From Metellina segmentata (taxonomy: Eukaryota > Arthropoda > Arachnida > Araneae > Tetragnathidae): a DNA stretch of 64,000 nucleotides. Below the pieces are notes generated by a model. The model did no database searches. It saw nothing but the letters and a program-made list of their open reading frames with translations, and was not told where the DNA came from. The translations under genes were made by a program, and so were the position numbers. Position 1 is the stretch's first letter, and the number at the start of each line of letters is the position of its first letter. This document shows, in pieces, positions 1 to 7,914 of this stretch. The stretch lies in contig OX375874.1 in assembly GCA_947359465.1 (NCBI GenBank), positions 97,591,441-97,655,440 of the forward strand, read 5' to 3'.

Positions 1-715
1 CTTCAATCCAGTGTTGTCAAAAAAAAAATATTCTATACAACAATTATAGTATTTTTTTTTTATAATTTTAAAAAGTAGTTAAACAATTAAAAAAAATTAA
101 ACAGTAAAAAAAAAAATTTAACAGTAAAACAAATTTTTTACAGTAAAAGAAAAAAAAGTTAAGCAGTAACAAAAAATATAAGTTACGGTGTTCTTTTTTT
201 TTTTAAAAGGAAAAAGCAAAATAAAGTTTATTAAGAACAATAAAAAAGAAAAAGTTATGCAGTAAAAAATCAATTAGAAAATAAAAAAGGAAAAAATTTC
301 AAAATATCAATATTTATTTCCAGCTTTAACATTCTTACATTAACAGAGTACTTTTACACACATCTTTCTTAAAGCAATTTGTAACTCCTTTTTAAGGCAC
401 TTTAAAATTCCTCTATCCAAAATAGGTTTAGCATGTAATGAACAAACAACAGATAAGTAAAATAGTTATTATATTTAATATATTTAGAAGAGGTATAAGT
501 CTTTCCTACACGATTTTACCACAAGTCCTTGATAGAAAGTCTTATAATTATTTTAGAAGTATCGAACCTCCTTACTAGTCTTTTTGCTGCCGCACATGTA
601 TTACTTTAATAACATTAAACTCAAAATACCACTCTTATGGAATTCTTTCACGTCATGTTCAGTTAGTCACTAAAAATTGCATCTACTACTTGAATTGATA
701 AATGATAGATAACGT
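1..715. repeat. AT-rich low-complexity DNA
   Basis: About the first 300 bases are A- and T-runs with a loosely repeated CAGTAAAA-type unit recurring every 25-40 bases. The remainder to 715 is AT-rich and shows no reading frame I recognise. It lies downstream of the IAP-like gene and probably holds that gene's 3' end. Confidence 0.5.
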
Positions 716-1267
716 TTAGTAACAAATGTACGTTTTAATTTTATGTAAAATATTGGTTCGGCACATAGGACACGTTAAGAGACCTTTCGTACATCTCATG
801 CATGTCACCAGATGCCCGCAAGGCTGTAAAGTAGCATCCATTTCGGATTCTAAACAAATTTTACAAAGTCGTACGTCCTTGTCGTTGTTTGAGGGGTAAT
901 TTTTTACATAGGGTTTTATTAAACCATTGGTATTATTCTTGATTTCATCCACCTGTACAATTTCATCTGTTGGTGTTCTTTTTGATCTAGGGTCAGCAAT
1001 CATTTGCTGTTGCTGGGCTACCAAACATTTTGGATAAAACTTTACGTGTTCGTGTCTCACTACATACTCTTCTTGCCAATTTTCAAGCCCTTCGCCACAC
1101 CAATAACACCTGACTCTGTCCGATACACCCGTATAAAACAATCCGTTTTCGGCCAGGTCCCAAATGTCAAAGTTTGTGCGTGGCCAATCTCTAAACGTAG
1201 ATAGGCGTTTATTAAGCATAGACATGCTTGGAAATTTTGGCTTCAAATTTACATAATGGTTATTCAT
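716..1267 (-). CDS. BIR-RING inhibitor-of-apoptosis-like protein
   Basis: Uninterrupted 183-residue frame starting at a true ATG (1267-1265). Residues 21-84 form one BIR domain. It has the TFRDWP and LAENGLFYTG landmarks, and its zinc ligands C54, C57, H74 and C81 fit C-x2-C-x16-H-x6-C exactly. Residues 135-169 form a C-terminal C3HC4 RING (C135, C138, C150, H152, C156, C159, C166, C169), ending CPMCR. By family knowledge such proteins bind caspases or IAP antagonists through BIR and act as E3 ubiquitin ligases through RING. Cellular IAPs usually have two or three BIRs and introns. This one is short, single-BIR and intronless, like IAPs carried by large DNA viruses and virus-like elements, or a retrocopy. 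All key residues are present, so it looks functional. It is divergently arranged with the next gene, 630 bases away. Confidence 0.88.
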   Translation of the reverse strand: MNNHYVNLKPKFPSMSMLNKRLSTFRDWPRTNFDIWDLAENGLFYTGVSDRVRCYWCGEGLENWQEEYVVRHEHVKFYPKCLVAQQQQMIADPRSKRTPTDEIVQVDEIKNNTNGLIKPYVKNYPSNNDKDVRLCKICLESEMDATLQPCGHLVTCMRCTKGLLTCPMCRTNILHKIKTYICY

Positions 1268-1897
1268 TTTCCTAAAAACTATACTGCTCTGTTACTCTTA
1301 AGTGTAAAATTATAGGGCCTATTGAGTTAAATCCCCTCATAAAGGTTATCTTCGTCAATTTTAAAAAATCGTATACTAGTCAAAGATGCTAATTTCTGTT
1401 CAACAAAAGGCAAAGATTTGAGCCCATAAATAAGTAATTCAATTTACTGATGTAAGTTTAGAAAAATAAAACAACATAATCAAGGGAAATCGGTATACTT
1501 TAAAGAAAGTAAAAAAAACAAGTTCCTCAAGTATAAATTATATTTGATTACATATTTTTTTTTCCTTGCTCAAGTTTAGTCACCGAATTGAATTGTATTC
1601 AACTCATCTACGTGATAGAGCAAAAAAAAAAGAACAATTTACATGCACATTTAAGCATACCCCCTTTTGTTAAAATCCTGTATTACAACATAAAGCTTTA
1701 CTTGTCACATTATCACAAGCACGTGTTTTCTGAGTACATTCTTCACTTACGAGTTTATTGTTACTCACAAAAGATAAAAGACTAAAATAAGATTAACTTT
1801 ACTGATTAGTAAGTGTATGGTGCTATATATAGTTCAGTTCTTTGTGTCTCCAGTTTACAACTATTTTTCCACGAGCATATAACGCTTTTGAATAGCA
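1268..1897. promoter_or_regulatory. Divergent promoter region
   Basis: The 630-base interval between two divergent genes holds start signals for both. On the minus side a CTATAAT-like box lies roughly 40 bases before the IAP-like ATG. On the plus side there is a clear TATA/Inr pair, listed separately. Nothing else is recognised. Confidence 0.5.
1824..1855 (+). promoter_or_regulatory. TATA box and initiator
   Basis: TATATATA at 1824-1831 is followed by TCCAGTT at 1849-1855, whose A lies 28 bases from the first T of the box, the normal metazoan TATA-to-start distance. The next ATG is at 1898, giving a leader of about 46 bases with no need for an intron. Confidence 0.6.
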
Positions 1898-2443
1898 ATG
1901 TTTAACATTTGCGCAATTGTGGATTTTGATGGATTTCAAACTAACGAAGGTTTTTTAGTACGTGAATACGGTTACATCGCTATAAAATCGCAAGTAGCTG
2001 CGAGTATTCGTTTTAACCTATCGCCTTATAAGTATAAAATTAGTGTCAAAGATCGTAAAACTGTGCGATATGTTGAAAATTACGTGTGTGGACTTCCTTT
2101 CTGTCCCATAGCATGGGAAAACGTGTATCCCTTAGAAAGTCTAGACTCTAAACTTTTGGAATTGTACAAGCAGACAAAGAGTGTCTCTCAGTACCTAGTT
2201 GCTTACAAAGGTGGTTGTGTTGAGAAACAACGCTTAGATGCCTTGAATATTCCAAACATCGACTTGGAACACTTTGGGTGTCCAAAATTCGATGCACTAT
2301 GTGCTCTAAGCACCAACAAAGAGATCAAAAAACTATCATGTGGTCATCACAAAAATCATTTGCATTGCCCAAAAGCTGAGGTGACGGCTTTTAATAACTG
2401 GCTCATAGGAAATATTTGTCTCTTAAAAAATGCAGGCATGTAA
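1898..2443 (+). CDS. Unassigned 181-aa protein with exonuclease-like motifs
   Basis: Intronless 181-residue frame from ATG 1898 to TAA. I cannot name it firmly. The visible pattern is an N-terminal hydrophobic strand running into D9-x-D11-G, a lysine/glycine motif KGG at 104-106 with E109, a GCPK motif at 127-130, and a Cys/His cluster ending in H156-C-P-K-A-E161. An N-terminal acidic pair, central acidic residues and a late His-x4-acidic motif is the order seen in DnaQ-like (DEDD) 3'-5' exonucleases. The Cys/His cluster (C148, H150, H151, H154, H156, C157) could also bind zinc. I have a general impression that similar proteins occur in virus-like elements of arthropods, but this is memory, not a search. 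A core promoter lies directly upstream, and an ATTAAA at 2516-2521 could serve polyadenylation. Confidence 0.7.
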   Translation: MFNICAIVDFDGFQTNEGFLVREYGYIAIKSQVAASIRFNLSPYKYKISVKDRKTVRYVENYVCGLPFCPIAWENVYPLESLDSKLLELYKQTKSVSQYLVAYKGGCVEKQRLDALNIPNIDLEHFGCPKFDALCALSTNKEIKKLSCGHHKNHLHCPKAEVTAFNNWLIGNICLLKNAGM

Positions 2444-4222
2444 AAAATACGTTCTTTTGTTTTTACTATAGTGCATTACTTTGTGTAAAATATATGAATC
2501 CTGTGTTTTTTTTCAATTAAAAAGTGTTATATAGTTTACTTTGTTTCAGTATGACTTCTTTCAAAATGTTTTAGAATTATTTTTCAATATGTTTTTGAAT
2601 TATTTTTCAATATGTTTTAGAACAATTTGTTTTTTGCAGAGATTGTTTGAAGAATACATAAAATTCATACTTAAACATCATTTCAATGATATTTGTTCAT
2701 TTAAAAATTAATTAGTATTTAAAATTTTCCGTTGTTTTTTAAATATTACTCATGTGTAAAACTATCAGTGGTGTGAGTAAATCTTTAGATTATGCATTAA
2801 CTATCAAGAAAGGGCAATAATTTATTTTGTTTAGCAGCCTTAAAATGTACACATTATTTTCAAAAATCACAAAAAACCCACTTACTATCCATTTAACGTA
2901 GCAATGTAGTACATCTAAAATTATAAAAGACCTATACAAAGTATCTTGTAAAATATTTGTACAAAATTGGCATTTGACTCTACAATTTAAACTGCATAAT
3001 ATACACAAGGTTTTCAAGTAAATAAAAAGAAGTTCATATGTTTAGTAAAATGTATGGTTTGCAAGAGCATTAGAATAAAGACATTTAATTTAGAACTTCA
3101 AGCACTAAATGTTTATTAATATTCATTTTCACTACTTCAAATGTACAATTAAACATCTTCATAGTATGGGTCTTGCAATGTTTCAACTAAAGGTAAAAAA
3201 TATTTTACTTTTACAGGTTTCTTCTTAATTTTTTTCTTACATAAAAACATGCTTTAAGAAATCAAAATGCTAAATGTCTTAATTGTAAATTGAAAATAAT
3301 TATTTTTTGTAATCTGCATTTAAAGTTTTTTAATAATACCGAATTTATATGTTTCAATCGTATGTTTTTAAAATCATTATTAATATATGTGTAATAGTAT
3401 CTAATTTTTGTGTATAAAAGCATCTTAATATTTTACAATAAATCAAAGAAAATTTCATTTCAAAAAGTTTGTAAATCTAAAAAATTGAATCATTAAATTT
3501 TAGCCAGATTAATTTTAAAAAAATTATATGACTAGGAAATAATAATTAAAAAATAACATATGGTTTAGATTTCAATACGATTATAACTTCTTCAAATGTA
3601 CAAGGAGTCATCTGCGTTTCTACTCATTTGTTAAGGTCATCAAATCTTGTAAGTTTAATTAACTTTGTTCTACTGTTTCTTTGTTTTATCAACTTACTTC
3701 TGTAAGTACCATGTTGTACTTCTGTGGTATATGGGTGAGTTTTCTTTAGTTCAATTTAAAAAAAAAATTTACGAGGAAACATATGCATAGTATGGTTTTG
3801 CAAAGTTTTCAAATAAAATAAAAAAGATTTTTTATTTTTACTTAAGTGTACAGTATTTAAAAATAAATTCTGCAATAAAATATGTGCTGTAGAATCTAAT
3901 GTATAATTAGTGTTTAAGTGAAAGCATCTAAATTTAAAAAAACACATAAATATTTATAGCAAATAAAATTTTATTTCAGATCTTGCATTAAAAAAGACAC
4001 AATTTATAAAATTAGTATTTAATTTTTTTTAAATCCAGAATACTGTGTATGTCGTAAGACACGCATAAAAGTTTCTTTAAAATAACAATAAGATGTAAGT
4101 ATAAAAAATAATATTCACAAAGGCATAAATATTAATTGTAACGTTTTCCAAATATCATTTAGTGTACATTCCTATTTACACTGTGTTCCTGTTCAGGGGC
4201 TCATATGGGTATTATCACTAAT
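2444..4222. other. AT-rich interval with degenerate duplications
   Basis: No full gene is recognised. Two stretches (about 3150-3480 and 3770-4000) are weakly similar on the minus strand. Both carry a phrase reading FLPLVETLQDPYYEDV in the first and FILFENFAKPYYAYV in the second, and both end in a similar T-rich tail. A third trace may lie near 2990-3040. This looks like a small gene duplicated and then decayed. Confidence 0.4.
3149..3250 (-). CDS. Possible 33-aa basic peptide
   Basis: A small minus-strand frame from ATG (3250-3248) to TAA (3149-3151). It is rich in lysine at the N-terminus (KKKIKKKPVKVKY) and ends LQDPYYEDV. A damaged relative of its tail occurs about 620 bases away. It could be the last exon of a larger gene, a remnant, or chance. 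No function is assigned. Confidence 0.25.
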   Translation of the reverse strand: MFLCKKKIKKKPVKVKYFLPLVETLQDPYYEDV

Positions 4223-4858
4223 TTATACAATAATTTTTCGAAACGTTAAGTTGATTCTAGGGCATAATGCATTTCCACGGGGTAAGCTGTGTAACCAAAT
4301 TTTGTTGGTTGGATAAATCATTAAAAGTAAACTTCCATTTTCCAGAACAATTTTTAAAGAGTTGTAATTCTTTCTAGAAAACACAAACTGTCTTTTTTGT
4401 CCAAATGAAACAGACGCTATGGGTGCATTATGATCCAAGTCCTTTTCGTTGTCTTTATGTGCACCTATACAGTCCTTACCATCTTTATAACGGTTCACCA
4501 ACACAAAATTAAATCTTGCATCAATTATTCGTTCCACTTCACCCTTTATTTCCAACAGTAAAGGAGACCAGGGCTTGGCTGCAATACAAGATCCACTAAA
4601 GGTATAGCTTATACCTTCGTCTCCATATGCTACAAGTTGTCGAGGCACAGTATGTTTCTTACCGTAAATTTCTATAGTAGTTTCCTCTTTCTTTAAATAC
4701 GTTAATTCGTTTTCCAATCGACGGAAATATGACCAACCATCACAATCTGTAAACAATTTACCATATTCATAGCATAAAGAATCTTTACAGTATTTCTGAA
4801 AACACTGTTCTTTGTCTGTACGCATTTTCTTTGCAGGTCTAATATCACTAGAATCCAT
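4223..4858 (-). CDS. ALKBH2: AlkB-type DNA repair dioxygenase, ALKBH2-like
   Basis: A 211-residue 2-oxoglutarate/Fe(II) dioxygenase of the AlkB family, predicted to demethylate alkylated bases in DNA. The start is the ATG at 4858-4856; the open frame extends further only through a TTG. Landmarks in order are VPRQLVAYGDEG (71-82), YTFSG (85-89), FNFVLVNRYKDG (116-127), iron ligands H134-x-D136 and H190, and C-terminal R201 and R207 in PRINLTFRK, the 2-oxoglutarate contacts. These match ALKBH2 more closely than other paralogues as I know them. The catalytic set is complete. It is about 50 residues shorter at the N-terminus than the human protein and I see no PCNA-binding tail. The coding region is uninterrupted, whereas vertebrate ALKBH2 has introns. 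A possible acceptor (TTGTTTTTAG) just before the ATG leaves room for a 5' UTR intron. It could be a host gene, a retrocopy or cargo of a virus-like element. Confidence 0.88.
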   Translation of the reverse strand: MDSSDIRPAKKMRTDKEQCFQKYCKDSLCYEYGKLFTDCDGWSYFRRLENELTYLKKEETTIEIYGKKHTVPRQLVAYGDEGISYTFSGSCIAAKPWSPLLLEIKGEVERIIDARFNFVLVNRYKDGKDCIGAHKDNEKDLDHNAPIASVSFGQKRQFVFSRKNYNSLKIVLENGSLLLMIYPTNKIWLHSLPRGNALCPRINLTFRKIIV

Positions 4859-5069
4859 GATGTATCTAAAAACAATAGAAGGGCAAAAATCCAGAGAAGC
4901 AAAATTATTCAAAGACCCTAGAAACAAATTCAACTATGCTTTTAAAAGCCTCTTAGTTATCAAACAGCATAATCATTTTCTTTTGTTTGGTCCCTAACAT
5001 TTTCAGATACCACAACACGTGTACTTCAGTAGTTTAAGCTAATCTTTAATTTTCTTTTGAGTCACTTTT

Positions 5070-5345
5070 ATCGATGACTCCTTGTATAAGTCCGATCCTT
5101 CTCTTTAACCTACACGTGCAAAAACATTATCCTTAGTCATGTGTAATTCTCACACGTTCCAGAGGCTTCTAGACTTTTCAATATTTGGTAGTATGTACTA
5201 TACGCATTAACAGAATGATAGACTATTTTAAATATAACACGATCATTTATGTAGTCGTAATCAAACGGATAAAGTGCTTGTGTAAAATCTGTTGACCGCG
5301 AGCACCTTTTGCTGGGTTCAAATTCACATATTATTATTCACACAG
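5070..5345. repeat. tRNA-like repeat, copy 1
   Basis: First of two degenerate direct repeats. Shared phrases include a CCAGAGGCTTCTAGACTTTTCAAT-like stretch, GATAAAGTGCTTGTGTAAAATC and CCTTTTGCTGGGTTCAAATTC. The last resembles a tRNA T-arm/B-box. It is probably a tRNA-derived SINE remnant. Confidence 0.5.
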
Positions 5346-5444
5346 CATATTATTATATCTATACTATAGATGATTCATGTAAAACACACATATTGCAAAA
5401 GTCACTTTGGCCACAGTTGTTTAATTAAGATTGTATCCTATCAG

Positions 5445-5705
5445 TGTCTTCGGGTATAACTCCGGTTCTTCTGTTATCTTAATTAACCTTATACAGGCTA
5501 AACAAAACTGAGTCACCCTTTCCAGAAGCTTCTAGAATTTTCAATCTTTGGTACTGTACGCATTCACAAAATGAAAGTCTATTTTAAATACAACACTATC
5601 ATATATAGGTTATCATGGTCGAACGCATAAAGTGCTTGTGTAAAATCGGTTGGCCGTGATTACCTTTTGCTGGGTTCGAATCCACGTATTATTATTTTTC
5701 TTTCA
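5445..5705. repeat. tRNA-like repeat, copy 2
   Basis: Second copy, about 370 bases after the first, with a better B-box (GGGTTCGAATCC at about 5669-5680). The two copies align along most of their length with scattered substitutions and small gaps. They are an old tandem duplication or two insertions of one family. Confidence 0.5.
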
Positions 5706-5777
5706 AATAATTCTCCATTTAATTCTAAAATATAGTTGGGAAATAAATCCTTTTAATACTATGTGTTACTTTCTCCA

Positions 5778-6137
5778 CCCCTAGATGGCGGTACCTGTCA
5801 TTTTCACACCATTAGAAATTATATACGAGAATATCAAATCTTATATTTAATTAGTTACTTGAAAAATCCCTAGATGGCGCTACCAGTCGTTTCCCAACTC
5901 AATTCATTAGAAGATTAATTATTCAAAATTAAAACCCCCCACCACTCCCAATATTTTCACAAGTCCCAAACTGAGAGAAAAAGCAAACGCTACATTTAAA
6001 CACCCTTTCCTCACAAGTGTTCGATAGCTCAACGGATAGCATGTCTGCTTTCGGAACCCATGGTCCCCGGTTCGAATCCGAGAAAATCCTTTTTAAATTC
6101 ATATAATACGGTTACTCATCCCACCACCAGGTGGCGC
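5778..6137 (+). promoter_or_regulatory. Three CTCF-like motifs
   Basis: Three same-orientation sites occur: CCCCTAGATGGCGG (5778-5791), TCCCTAGATGGCGC (5867-5880) and CCACCAGGTGGCGC (6124-6137). The third fits the CTCF core consensus CCASYAGRKGGCRS at every position. Each continues into TACCWGTC. This may be an insulator, or a dispersed repeat carrying the motif. Binding cannot be judged from sequence. Confidence 0.5.
6019..6094 (+). repeat. tRNA-like Pol III unit
   Basis: An A-box-like TAGCTCAACGG and a perfect B-box GGTTCGAATCC lie at tRNA spacing, followed by TTTTT. The acceptor arms (GTTCGAT versus GAAAATC) do not pair and the anticodon stem is poor. It is therefore a tRNA pseudogene or SINE head rather than a working tRNA. 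Confidence 0.55.
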
Positions 6138-6239
6138 TACCAGTCCTTCATCACCATGGAAACTCACCATCAACAACATGACGTCATCTCGTCCACCGAA
6201 AAATGAAAACAAAACGTCAAGTTCTTATCAGTAACCACC

Positions 6240-6292
6240 TCAAATCCTTATCTCCCCCCAACAACGAATCCTTATCTCCCCCCAACAACGTT
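6240..6292 (+). repeat. Tandem 24-base duplication
   Basis: AATCCTTATCTCCCCCCAAC followed by AACG occurs twice head to tail. It is a small recent duplication inside the GC-richer putative control region. Confidence 0.7.
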
Positions 6293-6317
6293 ATCCTCCT
6301 CCTAAATGTAAACAAAC

Positions 6318-6330
6318 GGCGGCCATCTTG
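6318..6330 (-). promoter_or_regulatory. YY1-like motif
   Basis: GGCGGCCATCTTG reads CAAGATGGCCGCC on the minus strand, close to the YY1 core AAGATGGCGGC. Together with the CTCF-like motifs it marks 5.7-6.4 kb as a plausible control region. No transcript start is certain. Confidence 0.35.
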
Positions 6331-6391
6331 AAAAAGACGGTAAAGGGACCCACATACTACTTAGGGGAGCTTTATAACCCCAAATTTAGTA

Positions 6392-6667
6392 TCAGAGAAA
6401 TGTCCCCAAAATATGTTGCAGTCCTTTGGTCTTTACCGACTTCTGGTTGAAAACAAAATTGGTGTTGCAAACATCGCAACCCCGACACGAGATCTTGACG
6501 ATAAAATTAGTGCAGTTTCTCCGGAATGTCTTCGATGTCTGGTGGAGGGACGTGTTTGAAACTCCGGTGTAAAAGCGGCTAAGACTACTTTCATCTGACG
6601 GGTGGAAACGAACATTCACTTGAACCAGATATGACTTTCTTCGAATTAAATGTCCACGGCCTAGAGC
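6392..6667 (-). CDS. Unrecognised 91-aa open frame
   Basis: A minus-strand frame beginning MALGRGHLIRRK lies in a less AT-rich stretch. Another frame of the same strand is also open (6433-6615). I see no domain and no clear splice signals. It may be part of an unknown gene or a decayed transposon. Low confidence that it is coding. Confidence 0.2.
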   Translation of the reverse strand, partial: ALGRGHLIRRKSYLVQVNVRFHPSDESSLSRFYTGVSNTSLHQTSKTFRRNCTNFIVKISCRGCDVCNTNFVFNQKSVKTKGLQHILGTFL

Positions 6668-6959
6668 CATCTTAAACCCCATATATTTAAATTCTTAATT
6701 TGTAATTTAATCTCATGATTTTATTTAATTCTCAAATTATTTCTACGTTAAATTCAAGCTGCTATGCAGCCATTTCTTAACTCCGCTCTTATTTAACTAC
6801 CTTCATTGCATCTTACATCCTGGCAGAAGAGTTATGTTAATTTCGTCACGTGATCCCATCAAGCAACCTGATTGGACCCTGCCTCAAGAGCGCCCCACCT
6901 CCAAAAATGTTCAGGAATACATCCAACTATTCTGAATTCAAGCTACTCCGGAGTTAGAG

Positions 6960-7330
6960 ACTGACGCTCAGGAACTCCTGCTACGGCAAAACCCCGCTTG
7001 ATTCACCTGATTGGTCCACGGGACTGGAGAAGACACCCATGTGTTGATTCATCATCTGATTGGTCTGCGCCAGATTCTGTCGATTTCAACATTTTTGCTA
7101 ATAGCTTTAGAGAAATGCGGATTCCCATTATAATGTCAAGAGAGAAATCGGCCTAGCATGTCAATTTTCTAGAGCAGTCCCGTGGCTACACCCCTTGTCG
7201 ATGTTGACGCTTTTTGAAGCTCTTCTCAATAGCAATGTTCAGTCTACTTATATTTCAGGTCTGTGGTTCTAAACTTTGGTTCAATAGGCTCTGGATTCGA
7301 ATCCCAGCATTGGCATGGATACATGTGGAA
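6960..7330 (+). repeat. Interspersed repeat shared with 62.03-62.29 kb
   Basis: The segment from about TGATTGGTCCACGGGACTGG to CTTCTCAATAG matches 62.03-62.29 kb in phrase order (GGTCCACGGGAC, GATTCATCATCTGATTGGTCTGCG, AGAAATGCG, CAATTTT, CTCAATAG) with many substitutions. Next to it a GGATTCGAATCCCAGC B-box-like piece (about 7302-7317) suggests a SINE fragment. Confidence 0.5.
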
Positions 7331-7491
7331 TGCAATTTAATTGCAAAAGTCCAGGTTGGATTACCATAGCCCTCGTACAGCAGAAAAGGACAGAACAAGC
7401 CAAACGCTAGAACTGCACATAATTGCGATGGAAATCCCGACATTATACATTTCATGGATTTTAAAATAAAAAACAACTTTCCATACTCCAA

Positions 7492-7911
7492 GGCCCGGTG
7501 CACACATCCAGTTTTCAACGTGCGGCGCCGCTGCAGCAACGCAAGGGAGGTCCGAGATACATTAAATTCAGTGGAGTAGTGCACACATGCCTACGGCGAC
7601 GCACGTTCAACTTACGTGCAATTTGTACCGCAGTTCCCCAAGGCGCCGCAGACGCGTCTCCGTTCTGAAGTACCTTGCTTTCATAAATAAATGGAATATA
7701 AATAATAATTAATAAATGGATGTATCCAGTAACGTCTATTTTGTTTCAAAATATACTTTTTTGACACCAAGTAAGCGAAATAAACACGTTTTATTCCATA
7801 GAATATTTATCGCAAATGGCGCGAAATGAGTACTTGCGTCATTTCACAGTTATGTGTGCACAGTTGGGCTTCGGTGCCGCACGTTGAAAAACCGGATGTG
7901 TGCAACGGACC
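7492..7911. mobile_element. GC-rich MITE, copy 1 (Harbinger-like)
   Basis: A 420-base non-autonomous element. The left end GGCCCGGTGCACACATCC and the right end GGATGTGTGCAACGGACC are inverted repeats running inward about 45 bases through GTTTTTCAACGTGCGGC. The interior includes GAAATGAGTACTTGCGTCATTT-type sequence common to all three copies. The flanks are CAA and TAA, compatible with a decayed TWA target duplication. Confidence 0.8.
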
Positions 7912-7914
7912 TAA

